From Streptosporangium lutulentum (GTDB lineage Bacteria > Actinomycetota > Actinomycetes > Streptosporangiales > Streptosporangiaceae), in the NCBI RefSeq assembly GCF_030811455.1, contig NZ_JAUSQU010000001.1:8990001-9054000 (forward strand): a DNA stretch of 64,000 nt, in the 5' to 3' direction. The notes beneath the pieces are model-generated. The model saw only the letters and a list, made by a program, of their open reading frames with translations, did not search any database and was not told the DNA's origin. The position numbers were made by a program, and so were the translations under genes. Of this stretch, positions 41,142-49,632 are shown piece by piece; position 1 is the stretch's first letter; each line of letters opens with the position of its first letter.

Positions 41142-41541
41142 CCGCCCATTCGAGGAGGGCGTCCAGAAGGCCGGCGGTGAGCGGGAGCCGTACGAGCTCG
41201 TCATAGGTGAACCAGCGGGCGTCGGCGGCGTCGTCTCCGGCGGAGAGCGTGCCGCCGGAGCCGTCGGGTCCGGCGGGGAGCGCGGCCAGGTAGTCGCGGA
41301 TCTCGTAGACGACGCCGCCGGGTCCGGGACGGTCGACGGTGCCGGCCAGACGGCCGGGGACGACCGTCAGCCCGGTCTCCTCCAGGACCTCGCGGGTCAC
41401 CGCCTCGACGTCGGATTCGCCGGGTTCGACCCGGCCGCCGGGAACGGACCAGAGGCCCTCGCCGGGTGGGCGGCCACGGCGGACGAGGAGGATCCGCCCG
41501 GAGTCGTCGACGACGACGGCCCCGACACAATTTACGCGCAC
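41125..41541 (-). CDS. NUDIX hydrolase
   Basis: 138 residues with the complete NUDIX box GX5EX7REUXEEXGU in GGRVEPGESDVEAVTREV plus LEETGL. The short MutT-like length and RVNCVGAVVVDD start suggest hydrolysis of a nucleoside diphosphate-linked substrate such as 8-oxo-dGTP, an alarmone or ADP-ribose; which one cannot be told. GTG 41541 has TAATCT 7 bases upstream (leaderless). Convergent overlap with the Asp-box protein. Confidence 0.88.
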   Translation of the reverse strand: MRVNCVGAVVVDDSGRILLVRRGRPPGEGLWSVPGGRVEPGESDVEAVTREVLEETGLTVVPGRLAGTVDRPGPGGVVYEIRDYLAALPAGPDGSGGTLSAGDDAADARWFTYDELVRLPLTAGLLDALLEWAVIGRM

Positions 41542-41548
41542 GTGAATA

Positions 41549-41554
41549 AGATTA
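41549..41554 (-). promoter_or_regulatory. Leaderless -10 box of the NUDIX gene
   Basis: TAATCT on the minus strand, 7 bases before GTG 41541. Confidence 0.5.
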
Positions 41555-41615
41555 CGTCTGGATAACGGAGAACACTCTTGACGGATGGGCCGTGAACACA
41601 GCAGCGTGAGTAGTC

Positions 41616-42257
41616 GTGAAAGCCACGCCTATCTGCCCCCGGTGTTTCGGTGAGCTTCGTCCGCCGGGCGTTTGGTCAAGCGCCTGGAGATGTGGCACGC
41701 ACGGTGACGTTCTGCCCTTGCAGCCCCCGAGACATCCGTCCTCCGCCGCCGTAGAGATCATCAGCCGTGGTGCCCGCGTTCCCGTCTGGCTGCCGTGGCC
41801 CCTGCCCACGGGCTGGCTGGTCACCGGGTTCGCCGAGGCGGGTGACGACCGCAGCGGCATCAGAGCCACCGTGGTCGCGCTCTCCGGCCCCTCGCTGACC
41901 CAGGGCCCCGCCGACCTGCTGCTCATCGCCGAGGAGCCCGGAGTGGGGCTCGGCGCGGCCTTCGCCGGGCTGGACGCCACGGATCCGGGCACCGGGTTCG
42001 ACGAGGGCCCGCCGCACGCCAAGATCGAGGTCAAGGGCCATCCGGCCGCGCTGTGGTGCGTGGGCGCCGCCCCGGATCGGGCGGTCTACGCGGGTGAGGC
42101 GCTGGGAAACTGGCTGTGGGCGGTCGTCTGGCCCCCGGACGCGGGCTACATCATCACCCTGGCCGAGCTCTCCCTGAGGGATCTGCGCGACAACGACCAA
42201 GCGCTTGACCTGCCGTTCGGCGCGTTCTCCCCGCGACTGGCCGCCGCGGGTCCCTGA
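41616..42257 (+). CDS. DUF6758-type conserved actinobacterial protein
   Basis: 213 residues. It opens with a zinc-ribbon-like CPRCFGELRPPGVWSSAWRC, with cysteine pair and later C/H (CGTHGDV), followed by a mixed domain (VWLPWPLPTGWLVTGF, DLLLIAEEPGVGLGA, VYAGEALGNWLWAVVWP). It matches a conserved family of unknown function in actinomycetes, often near the MBL-fold gene that follows here. Start GTG 41616 lacks a clear ribosome site. A strong hairpin ends the transcript. Confidence 0.75.
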   Translation: MKATPICPRCFGELRPPGVWSSAWRCGTHGDVLPLQPPRHPSSAAVEIISRGARVPVWLPWPLPTGWLVTGFAEAGDDRSGIRATVVALSGPSLTQGPADLLLIAEEPGVGLGAAFAGLDATDPGTGFDEGPPHAKIEVKGHPAALWCVGAAPDRAVYAGEALGNWLWAVVWPPDAGYIITLAELSLRDLRDNDQALDLPFGAFSPRLAAAGP

Positions 42258-42269
42258 ACCGTCGCCGAC

Positions 42270-42306
42270 ACGCCCGCCCGCACCGGCGAACGGCGCGGGC
42301 GGGCGT
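42270..42306 (+). terminator. Hairpin terminator after the DUF6758-type gene
   Basis: Perfect 12-bp stem (42270-42281 with 42295-42306), 13-nt loop, starting 12 bp after the stop at 42257. Confidence 0.7.
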
Positions 42307-42390
42307 GACGTCGCCGCGGGTTTCTCCGGCGCCTTTGATCCCGGCGTCATCCGTTACCTCCGCTCGAACCGCAGGGCCGGGAGGAGGCAG

Positions 42391-42396
42391 TAAAGT
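42391..42396 (+). promoter_or_regulatory. Leaderless -10 box of the MBL-fold gene
   Basis: TAAAGT, 8 bases before GTG 42405. Confidence 0.45.
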
Positions 42397-42404
42397 TCAG
42401 AAGC

Positions 42405-43121
42405 GTGACAGCGCGTATCGAGCGAGTAGTGACCGAGGGCGTCGTCGACGTAGACGGCGTCGAGCACAAGGTCGAGAACAATACCTGGATCGTGGGCGAC
42501 GACGAGGATGTCATCGTCGTCGACCCCGCGCGCGACGCGGAGAAGATCCTGGAGAAGGTCGGCGAGCGTGAGGTGCTGGCGGTTATCTGCACCCACGGCC
42601 TGCCCGACCACGTGGGCGCGGCCATCGAGGTGGCGGCCAGAGACGAGGCCGTCGTCGCCCTCCACCCCAAGGACCGGCCGCTGTGGCGGCTGACCTGGCC
42701 CGACACCTGGCCGGACATCGACATGGAGGACGAAGGCCTGTTCGAGGTCGGCGGCGTCCAGCTTGAGGTCCTGTCCACTCCCGGCATCTCCCCGGGCGGA
42801 GTCTCGCTGTACTGCGAGGCGCTGGGCGCGGTCTTCACCGGCAAGACCCTGCAGGCCGACGGTCCCGGCAAGATCGGCGGGGAGTATCCCGCCCTGGCCG
42901 ACCAGCTCACCGCGATCGGGGGTGCGCTGTTCACCTTGAAGCACAAGACCCGCGTGCTGCCCGCGCACGGCGAGGAGACGACCATCGGCGACCTGGAGTC
43001 CCAGTTCGACGCCTGGCTCTCCGGCTCGCTGACCCGCGGCACGGCGACCCAGGAAGACGAGGGCCCGCTGACCGACGGGACCCGCGCGGCAGGGATCCGG
43101 CTGAACCTCCCGGGCGAATAG
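42405..43121 (+). CDS. Metallo-beta-lactamase-fold protein with lost metal ligands (probable pseudoenzyme)
   Basis: 238 residues, full-length glyoxalase II-like MBL fold (NNTWIVGDDEDVIVVDPARD start). The metal-binding motif HxHxDH reads H64-G-L66-P-D68-H69, so the second histidine is leucine. TPGH has become TPGI (I128), and the bridging aspartate of TGDTL has become lysine (TGKTL, K147). Only the last histidine (PAHG, H188) and three first-site residues remain. Binuclear catalysis as in homologues is therefore unlikely; the protein may bind a ligand or nucleic acid instead. The gene is intact, with high-GC codon use, and is 6 bp upstream of the RecB-type gene, probably an operon. Confidence 0.85.
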   Translation: MTARIERVVTEGVVDVDGVEHKVENNTWIVGDDEDVIVVDPARDAEKILEKVGEREVLAVICTHGLPDHVGAAIEVAARDEAVVALHPKDRPLWRLTWPDTWPDIDMEDEGLFEVGGVQLEVLSTPGISPGGVSLYCEALGAVFTGKTLQADGPGKIGGEYPALADQLTAIGGALFTLKHKTRVLPAHGEETTIGDLESQFDAWLSGSLTRGTATQEDEGPLTDGTRAAGIRLNLPGE

Positions 43122-43127
43122 GCCTTC

Positions 43128-44009
43128 ATGGACCAGCTCCCCTTGGAGGGCATGCCGCGGCGGCTGTACGCGTGCACGCCGTCGCGGCTGAACAACTGGC
43201 TCGACTGCCCCCGGCGATACCGGTTCACCTACATGGACCGGCCGTCGCCGCAGAAGGGGCCGCCCTGGGCGCACAACAGCGTGGGCGCCAGCGTGCACAA
43301 CGCGCTGGCCGCGTGGTGGCGCGAGCCGTACGAACGGCGGACGCCGGTGATGGCGGGCATCCTGGTCACCAACGGGTGGATCGGCGAGGGCTTCCGCGAC
43401 GTCGAGCAGTCGACGGCCTGGCGTGATCGTGCCCGCGAGATGGTCTCCGGATACGTGGCGAGCCTCGACCCGTCCGACGAACCGGTCGGTGTCGAGCGGA
43501 CGGTGGCCACCCGCACCTCCGGCATGGCCCTGTCCGGTCGCATCGACCGGCTCGACCGGCGGGGGGAGGAGCTGGTCGTGGTCGACTACAAGACCGGCCG
43601 CCGTCCCCTGACCTCCGACGACGCCCGGTCCTCGCTCGCGCTGGCCGTCTACGCCGTCGCCTCCTCCCGGGTCATGCACCGCCCGTGCCGCAAGGTCGAG
43701 CTCCACCACCTGCCGACCGGTGCGATCGTGGGGTGGGAGCACACCGACGAATCCCTGGCCCGTCACCTGGGACGGGCCGAGGAGATCGCGATCGAGGCCT
43801 CGGAGGCCGACGAGCGTTACAAGGCCTGGGCCGGCACGGTGCGGGTCAAGAACGTCGACCGCACCCCGCCGCGGGTTCCCGAGAAGATCGACGAGCTCTT
43901 CCCGCCCAGGACCGGCCCGCTCTGCTCCTGGTGCGACTTCCGCCGTCACTGCCCCGAGGGGCAGGCCGCCGCGGGTGACCGCCTGCCCTGGGACGGCCTC
44001 GCCGACTGA
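43128..44009 (+). CDS. RecB-family PD-(D/E)XK nuclease with Fe-S cluster cysteines
   Basis: 293 residues of the RecB/Cas4/AddB-C type. Motifs: VGASVHNAL (histidine of motif I), GRIDRLD (D140), VVDYKTG (D153, K155), then the Y/Q-type segment LALAVYAV. Cysteines C27, C266, C269 and C275 form the 1+3 pattern that binds [4Fe-4S] in AddB and Cas4. Stand-alone relatives act as 5'-3' single-strand exonucleases; no helicase or cas gene is adjacent here. It starts 6 bp after the MBL-fold gene. Confidence 0.9.
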   Translation: MDQLPLEGMPRRLYACTPSRLNNWLDCPRRYRFTYMDRPSPQKGPPWAHNSVGASVHNALAAWWREPYERRTPVMAGILVTNGWIGEGFRDVEQSTAWRDRAREMVSGYVASLDPSDEPVGVERTVATRTSGMALSGRIDRLDRRGEELVVVDYKTGRRPLTSDDARSSLALAVYAVASSRVMHRPCRKVELHHLPTGAIVGWEHTDESLARHLGRAEEIAIEASEADERYKAWAGTVRVKNVDRTPPRVPEKIDELFPPRTGPLCSWCDFRRHCPEGQAAAGDRLPWDGLAD

Positions 44010-44021
44010 CGGCCACGCCAC

Positions 44022-44057
44022 GGCGGAGGGTGAGCTCACGACGACTCCCTCCGCCGG
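44022..44057. terminator. Hairpin between convergent nuclease and DUF2236 genes
   Basis: Perfect 10-bp stem (44022-44031 with 44048-44057), 16-nt loop, filling most of the 55-bp gap; probably bidirectional. Confidence 0.65.
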
Positions 44058-44064
44058 GTCGTGC

Positions 44065-44982
44065 TCAGGTGAGGCCCGGACTCCCGTCCGGCCGGCGGCG
44101 GGGGTCGGTCAGACCCTTCAGCCCCTTGCTCACGTCGTAGCCCGCGGCGCCCAGACGCGCCCGCGAGGCGGCGAGCATCTCGCGGGTGCCCGGCATGAAG
44201 GCGTGGTCGTGAACCCGCTCGGGAATCGTGTTCATCACGGTCCGGAACGTCTTCAGCGCGGCGGTCACGGCGCTCGGCGGCACCTCGGGCAGGACGCCGT
44301 ACATCCGCCTGGCCCAGGCGGGCAGCGAGTAGTAGCACAGCGCGCCGAACGGGAAATAGACCGGCTTGCCCGGGGCGAGCCCGCGCAGCCCGGCGGGCAG
44401 GCGCGGCCACAGCAGGAAGCGCACCGTGGAGGCGGATTCGGGGATGACCCTCAGCCGGGGCCGCATCGCGGCGAAGTAGTCGTCCATCTCCGCCCGCGAG
44501 CCGGGCACGTCCTCGGCGTGCAGGCCCACGTAGGTGGCGCTGCGGCGCTGCTCGGCCAGATACCGGTCGGCCTGGCGGTCGCTGAGCCGGAGACCCGCCC
44601 GCCGTGCCACCGACAGGTAGGAGGAGACCTCCGCGCAGTGGACCCAGAGCAGCAACTCCGGGTCGTCCACGCGGTGGACCTTTCCGGTGCCGGGGTCGTC
44701 GATGCGCAGCGCCCGGTGGATCCCCCGGACCCGGCGGCCGATCGCGTCGGCCTCCGCCGGGCTGCCGAAGGTGACCCGGCCCACGAAGTCCGCCGTACGG
44801 CGGAGCCGCCCGAAGGGATCCTCCTGAAAGTCGGAGTTCTGCCAGACCCCGCGCATCGCGAGGGGGTGCAGGGCCTGAAGCATGAGGCCCCGGACCCCGC
44901 CGATCCACATGGAGCGGTCGAGGTGCACCAGCCAGGTCGCGGTGTGCGGGGGCTGGACGACGATGTCTTCGATACCGGTCAT
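44065..44982 (-). CDS. DUF2236 (MpaB/latex-clearing-type) oxygenase-like protein
   Basis: About 305 residues, mainly helical, with family landmarks: HLDRSMWIGGVRGLMLQALHP in two parts, FGRLRRTADFVGRVTFG, GIHRALRID and VHCAEVSSYL. The histidines in ALHP and GIHR match haem/metal-contacting positions of the latex-clearing protein/MpaB group, so an oxygenase or peroxygenase function is possible but unproven. ATG 44982 fits homologous starts; no ribosome site or TANNNT box at the expected distance. Convergent with the nuclease gene. Confidence 0.82.
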   Translation of the reverse strand: MTGIEDIVVQPPHTATWLVHLDRSMWIGGVRGLMLQALHPLAMRGVWQNSDFQEDPFGRLRRTADFVGRVTFGSPAEADAIGRRVRGIHRALRIDDPGTGKVHRVDDPELLLWVHCAEVSSYLSVARRAGLRLSDRQADRYLAEQRRSATYVGLHAEDVPGSRAEMDDYFAAMRPRLRVIPESASTVRFLLWPRLPAGLRGLAPGKPVYFPFGALCYYSLPAWARRMYGVLPEVPPSAVTAALKTFRTVMNTIPERVHDHAFMPGTREMLAASRARLGAAGYDVSKGLKGLTDPRRRPDGSPGLT

Positions 44983-45032
44983 GGTAGGTAAAGAACCTAT
45001 GCGGCCATCGCCCGGGGTGACCGGCGGGGGTC

Positions 45033-45905
45033 TCAGCCCGGCAGCCGGGTCTCGGCCGCGTTCCAGAACCGGGTGAGGGCGGCGGCGGTCGTCTCCGGAG
45101 CCTCCACCGCGGGGGAGTGGGCCGAGCCGGGGACGACGACGCACTCGGCGTTCAGGCGGCGGGCCATCTCGGACTGCGTCTTCGGCGGCCAGCCGTCGTC
45201 GTGCTCGCCGTACAGGACCAGAGTGGGGACCTCGACCTGGGTGAGCTCCTCCGACCGGTCGGGCGCGGAGAGCACCTCCCCGGTCATGGCGAACATGCCG
45301 GTCTGGGAGTTGGCGAACAGCCGCTTGCGCAGGAACGCGATGATCTCGTCCGGCACCCCGGCGGCCAGGGCCTCCGGCTCCATCCTGGTGTGCCAGATGC
45401 TTTCGAGGCCGAACTCGGGCAGCTCCTTCATCATGATCCGGCCCGCACGCTCGCGAGGCCCGACGATCGAGGAGGGACCCGAGCTCATCAGGGTGAAGGA
45501 CGCGAACCTGGTCCGGCCGTCGATGACCGCCTCACGGGTCACCAGCCCGCCGAAGGAGTGCCCGACCAGGTGGACGGGACCGCCGTGGCCGATCACGTGC
45601 GCCAGCACGTCGACGTCGTTGCCGAGCGCGGCGCAGGTGTAGGCCCCGGGATCGTCGGGGCCGCTGGTCTCGAACTGCCCTCGCATGTCGACGGCGACGA
45701 CCTGGCGGCCGGACTGGGCGAGCGTCTGGAGGACCGCGATGAAGTCTTCCTTGCTGCCGGTGAGACCGGGAACCAGCAGCGCCGGCCAGCGCTCGGGGAC
45801 GCCGCTGACGGGCAGGGCCTCAAGCGCGGCGAACGTGCCCACCGCCGTTTCGAGATAGCGGGAGCGGACGCCAGGCGGCAGGGTCAGAAAACGTGGCGTA
45901 CTCAC
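45033..45905 (-). CDS. Alpha/beta hydrolase
   Basis: 290 residues with an alpha/beta-hydrolase fold: PALLVPGLTGSKEDF (oxyanion region), nucleophile serine in LVGHSFGG, acid in LYGEHDDGW and base in VPGSAHSPAV. Substrate unknown; the small cap domain resembles esterases of the haloperoxidase/epoxide-hydrolase group. GTG 45905 has TATCGT eight bases upstream (leaderless); an upstream frame to 45995 is not credible. Confidence 0.85.
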   Translation of the reverse strand: MSTPRFLTLPPGVRSRYLETAVGTFAALEALPVSGVPERWPALLVPGLTGSKEDFIAVLQTLAQSGRQVVAVDMRGQFETSGPDDPGAYTCAALGNDVDVLAHVIGHGGPVHLVGHSFGGLVTREAVIDGRTRFASFTLMSSGPSSIVGPRERAGRIMMKELPEFGLESIWHTRMEPEALAAGVPDEIIAFLRKRLFANSQTGMFAMTGEVLSAPDRSEELTQVEVPTLVLYGEHDDGWPPKTQSEMARRLNAECVVVPGSAHSPAVEAPETTAAALTRFWNAAETRLPG

Positions 45906-45913
45906 GTGGCCCC

Positions 45914-45919
45914 ACGATA
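45914..45919 (-). promoter_or_regulatory. Leaderless -10 box of the alpha/beta hydrolase gene
   Basis: TATCGT on the minus strand, 8 bases before GTG 45905. Confidence 0.4.
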
Positions 45920-45958
45920 CCTCTCCTGGCGACATGACTCTGTGCGTCTCCCGATGCG

Positions 45959-45991
45959 AAAGGGGCGCCACCGGTATGGTTGCGCCCCTTT
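45959..45991 (-). terminator. Hairpin terminator after the DEAD-box helicase gene
   Basis: 10-bp stem AAAGGGGCGC/GCGCCCCTTT (45959-45968 with 45982-45991), 13-nt loop, 15 bp beyond the stop at 46006. Confidence 0.7.
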
Positions 45992-46005
45992 TCATGCTGG
46001 TAGTG

Positions 46006-47988
46006 CTAGTTCGACCGACGCGGGCCTCGCTGCTGGCCCTGCCCCCTGGCGGGGGGCCGGCGGCGGCTCTGCACGCGCTCCGAGGCCGCCGACGGGGCGA
46101 TCTCGTCGTCGTCTCCCGCCAGATCCGGCGACTGGAAGATCACAGCGAAAGGACTGGCCGGAATGATCTTCTCGGGCTGCGGCCGGGGCGCGGGGGCCTC
46201 GACCACATGCTCGTTCTCCCAGCGATCACTCACGGGTTCGTCCTCCCAACGCTCGGTCACCGGCTCCTCTTCCCACCGCGGAGTCTCGGCCACAGGCTGA
46301 CGCCTGCGGGTCTTCTCCGCCACGGGCTCCGTACGAGCCGGGGCCTCGGTCTCCTCGATGAGACTCACCTCGGGATTCAGCCCCGCCTTGCGGGTCCGGC
46401 TCCGGCGGGGTGCGGTCTCGGCGGGCTGATCGTCACGGATGTCCTTGCGAGGTGCCACGTCCGCCTCCACCTCGGCGAGCTCGACGACAGGACTCTGGAT
46501 CTCCTCGGCCGCCACCGCCGCGGTCTCCCCGGCGATTCGGCCGCGGGAACGGCGGCGCTTGGGCTCCTCGACCGGGGGTGCCTCGGCGACGATCGCCTCC
46601 GGGGCCTCCACGACCTCCTCACCGGTCCGCCCGCCGCGGGTACGGCGACGCTCCCTGGGGGCGCGGGCGGGGCGCTCACGGCGCTCCTCACGCTCCTCCT
46701 CGGGTCCCCTGCGGGACGTCGTGCGGGAGCGGACGCGCCCGGTCTCGCCCAGATCCTCGACCTCTTCGGCGGCCAGGCCGGCCCGGGAACGGTTGGCGCG
46801 CGGCAGCACGCCCTTGGTTCCCGCGGGGATGCCCAGATCGCTGAAGACGTGCGGGGAGGTCGAGTACGTCTCGACCGGCTCGGGGAAGTCGAGCGAGAGC
46901 GCGTTGTTGATGACCTTCCAGCGAGTGAGGTCCTCCCACTCGACGAAGGTCACCGCGATGCCGGTCTTGCCCGCCCGGCCGGTGCGGCCGATCCGGTGCA
47001 CGTAGGCCTTCTCGTCCTGAGGGCAGTCGTAGTTGACGACGTGGGTGACATCGTCGACGTCGATGCCCCGCGCCGCGACGTCGGTCGCGACCAGGACGTC
47101 GATCTTGCCGTTGCGGAAGGCCCGCAGGGCCTGCTCGCGCTGGCCCTGACCCAGGTCTCCGTGGACGGCCGCGGCGGCGAAGCCACGCTCCTTGAGCTGC
47201 TCGACGACCATGTCGCAGGCACGCTTGGTCTCGCAGAAGACCATCGTGAGCCCGCGTCCCTCGCACTGGAGCAGACGACCCACGATCTCGATCTTGTCCA
47301 TCCGGTGCACGCGCCAGACGAACTGCGTCGTCTTCGTCGTCTCGGTCTCGACGTCGTTGTTCTCGGCCCGCACATGGGTGGGGCGGGTGAGATAACGCCG
47401 GGACAGGGCGACGATCTCGCCCGGGAGGGTCGCCGAGAACAGCATCGTCTGCCGCTCGGCGGGAATGAGCTTGATGATCCGCTCGATGTCGGGCAGGAAG
47501 CCCAGATCGAGCATGCGGTCAGCCTCGTCGAGGACGAGCACGTCGATCTGGCTGAGATCGAGGTGCTTCTGCTTGACCAGGTCGAGCAGTCGGCCCGGGG
47601 TGCCGACGATCACGTCGACTCCCTGTTTGAGGGCCTCGACCTGGGGTTCGTAGGCACGTCCGCCATACACGGTGAGGATCCGCGAGCCGAGCTTTCCGGC
47701 GGCCGTCACGAGGTCCTCGGTGACCTGGACGGCCAGCTCGCGGGTCGGCACGACGACCAGCCCGCGGGGCTTCTTACGGTTTTTCCTCGGCTTGCCGACA
47801 CGCTGCAGCATGGCCACGCCGAAGGCGTAGGTCTTGCCGGTGCCGGTTCGTGCCTGGCCGATGATGTCCTGGCCGTTGAGGGCCAGGGGAAGTGCCATCT
47901 CCTGAATGGGGAACGGCGCGATGATGCCCTCGGTCTCGAGGGCGTCGGCGATCTCTGGTGTGACTCCGAGGTCTCGGAACGTCGTCAG
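46006..47988 (-). CDS. DEAD-box RNA helicase (RhlE type) with probable CTG start
   Basis: About 660 residues. The Q motif (FRDLGVTPEIADALE, then FPIQEMALPL), ARTGTGKT, PTRELA, VLDEADRMLD, FSATLP, and the HRIGRTGRAGKTG motif are complete. The C-terminal 270 residues are disordered and charged with basic RRRRTRGG patches that probably bind RNA. The first ATG in frame (47898) lies inside the Q motif, and no ATG, GTG or TTG exists upstream. The codon CTG at 47988, giving (M)TTFRDLG as in homologues, has AGGCAGG five bases upstream, so I infer a CTG start. Role: RNA unwinding in ribosome assembly or decay. It matches Rv3211 in context. Confidence 0.88.
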   Translation of the reverse strand: MTTFRDLGVTPEIADALETEGIIAPFPIQEMALPLALNGQDIIGQARTGTGKTYAFGVAMLQRVGKPRKNRKKPRGLVVVPTRELAVQVTEDLVTAAGKLGSRILTVYGGRAYEPQVEALKQGVDVIVGTPGRLLDLVKQKHLDLSQIDVLVLDEADRMLDLGFLPDIERIIKLIPAERQTMLFSATLPGEIVALSRRYLTRPTHVRAENNDVETETTKTTQFVWRVHRMDKIEIVGRLLQCEGRGLTMVFCETKRACDMVVEQLKERGFAAAAVHGDLGQGQREQALRAFRNGKIDVLVATDVAARGIDVDDVTHVVNYDCPQDEKAYVHRIGRTGRAGKTGIAVTFVEWEDLTRWKVINNALSLDFPEPVETYSTSPHVFSDLGIPAGTKGVLPRANRSRAGLAAEEVEDLGETGRVRSRTTSRRGPEEEREERRERPARAPRERRRTRGGRTGEEVVEAPEAIVAEAPPVEEPKRRRSRGRIAGETAAVAAEEIQSPVVELAEVEADVAPRKDIRDDQPAETAPRRSRTRKAGLNPEVSLIEETEAPARTEPVAEKTRRRQPVAETPRWEEEPVTERWEDEPVSDRWENEHVVEAPAPRPQPEKIIPASPFAVIFQSPDLAGDDDEIAPSAASERVQSRRRPPARGQGQQRGPRRSN

Positions 47989-48255
47989 CTTGGCCTGCCT
48001 AAATCTCCGTTGAAGGCAGTCCTGCCGGGACCACGGGCTGAAAAAAGTTTCCCCGTGCCGGGTCCTCGCGGAAGGGCCAGCCCTCTCATGTCATCAGCGA
48101 CCGCTGCGGCGTCACGCCGACTTTTGGGGGCGTCCAGAAGCAGATGTCCTGGATTAACACAGTGCGGTCGCACTTTCACAGAGCAGTGTACTCGATACCA
48201 CAACGAGGAACCGATTTCTTAGTATTCCCGCTGAATTGCGGGGTGGGTCAGCTCG

Positions 48256-48261
48256 TAGGCT
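48256..48261 (+). promoter_or_regulatory. Leaderless -10 box of the ferritin-like gene
   Basis: TAGGCT, 6 bases before ATG 48268. Confidence 0.5.
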
Positions 48262-48267
48262 GCGTGC

Positions 48268-48915
48268 ATGATGGATTCCCCTCCCGGTGTCGCCGACCTG
48301 CTCGGTGTGCTCGCCTACGCCGAGCTGACCGCGTTCCTCCGGTTCGCCGAAGACGCCACGCGGCACGCCCCCTCACTGGCCGATCAGGCCGCTCTCGGCG
48401 GTCTCGCGGCTGCGGAGTACGCGCATTTCCAGTTGCTCCGTGACCGCATCGCCTCCCTGGGGGTGGATCCGGAGGAGGCGATGGCGCCGTTCGTCGGGCC
48501 GCTGGACGCGTGGCACGCCCAGACCGCGCCGGGAGACTGGCTGGAGACCCTGGTGAAGGCGTACGCCGGTACGGGGATCGCGCTCGACTTCTACCGCGAG
48601 GCGGCCACCCGGGTGGACGACGAGACGCGGGATCTCGTCGAGGAGGTGCTCGCGGACGAGGGACGGTCGCAGTTCGCGGTCGAGCGGGTCGGCGCGGCGA
48701 TCAAGGAGGACCCCAGGCAGAGCGGACGGCTGGCGCTGTGGGCCAGGCGGCTGGTGGGGGAGGCGCTGAGCCAGGGGCAGCAGGTGGCCCTGGCCAGGCC
48801 CGAACTCGCGCTGCTGCTGGTGTCGGAGGGGGACGACATCACCCGGATGTTCGCCCGGCTGACCGAGGCTCACGGCCGGCGGATGGCCGCACTCGGCCTG
48901 CCCTCCACCCCGTAG
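48268..48915 (+). CDS. Ferritin-like fold protein (Rv3210c-like)
   Basis: 215 residues, all-helical, with carboxylate/histidine pairs expected of a ferritin-like di-iron site: AYAELTAFLRF, AAAEYAHFQLL (ExxH-type) and VLADEGRSQFAVE. It resembles the tRNA hydroxylase MiaE-type branch; whether it binds iron or modifies tRNA is unknown. It sits divergent from the RhlE helicase, as Rv3210c does near Rv3211. A possible second ATG directly follows the first. Confidence 0.85.
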   Translation: MMDSPPGVADLLGVLAYAELTAFLRFAEDATRHAPSLADQAALGGLAAAEYAHFQLLRDRIASLGVDPEEAMAPFVGPLDAWHAQTAPGDWLETLVKAYAGTGIALDFYREAATRVDDETRDLVEEVLADEGRSQFAVERVGAAIKEDPRQSGRLALWARRLVGEALSQGQQVALARPELALLLVSEGDDITRMFARLTEAHGRRMAALGLPSTP

Positions 48916-49290
48916 GCGTACGGCGGGCCCGGGGCCGTGAGGATCGTGATCTCCGGATTCGTGGAAATCGGTCTGCCGATCGAGCCGTGCGAAGCGGCGA
49001 TCGACGGTAACGTGCCAGGCATGAGGGCCTCGCGCCGCTACGGCAGTTCCTTGACGAGATGTGGGCCGAATCCCTGGACTTCGCGTCCGGTGTTGCGCAG
49101 AAGGAGCGCCGACTGCCCGGCGGTCGGCCTGACGCGGGACCACCTCCACCTGATCCGCCGGCCGCGCGGCTGCGGGCTGGGGGGGCGAGAGGAGTGTCCC
49201 GGCGGCTGAGACGGCCGTCCGGGACGATCCACGGACCGCGCCAGGGCCGGCAAGGGGATGACGACCTGGCGCGAGCCCTAGGGGATCTGG
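48916..49290. other. Intergenic region between convergent genes, 375 bp, no clear gene
   Basis: High-GC stretch without a convincing reading frame. A leftward frame ending at 49038 contains SALLLRNTGREVQGFGPHLV and could be a gene remnant; its upstream part is low-complexity and no start signal was seen. In M. tuberculosis a small gene (Rv3209) lies at the corresponding place. Confidence 0.45.
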
Positions 49291-49527
49291 TTAGAGCGTG
49301 CCGCCGAAGCCGACGGGACGGGCCTCCTCTTCGCCGATCTCGATGAAGCCGAGCGAGGCGGTCGGAACGAGGACCTTTCGGCCGTTGACGTCGGTCACGC
49401 TGAAAACGCCGCCGCCGTTTTCGGTGGCGAGGGCCTTGCTGAGCTCGTTCTCGATCTGGTCGGCCGAGAGGTCGGTCTCCACTACGAGCTCACGGTGTAC
49501 GGAACGCACGCCGATCTTGATCTCCAT
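49291..49527 (-). CDS. DUF3107 family protein (Rv3208A/TB9.4-like)
   Basis: 78 residues: MEIKIGVRSVHRELVVETD, then GGGVFSVTDVNGRKVLVPTA and a closing GFIEIGEEEARPVGFG. This small beta-rich family is widespread in actinobacteria and unknown in function. ATG 49527 has GGGAG four bases upstream; ATG 49530 is also possible. It is downstream of the TetR gene in the same direction, as Rv3208A is next to Rv3208. Confidence 0.92.
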   Translation of the reverse strand: MEIKIGVRSVHRELVVETDLSADQIENELSKALATENGGGVFSVTDVNGRKVLVPTASLGFIEIGEEEARPVGFGGTL

Positions 49528-49632
49528 CATGCTCCCTTTCGACGAGGGTTGCTCGCTCCATGGTCGCCCCATCGAGGGCATGCCGCGTCGATTGATCGCG
49601 CCAAGCGAACAGACGTCTCAGGGGAGACCGTC

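Noticed and set aside
49038..49253. Leftward 71-residue frame containing SALLLRNTGREVQGFG
   Set aside because: The C-terminal part looks protein-like, but the N-terminal half is Arg/Pro low complexity, no start signal exists, and no family was recognised; left as part of an unassigned gap.
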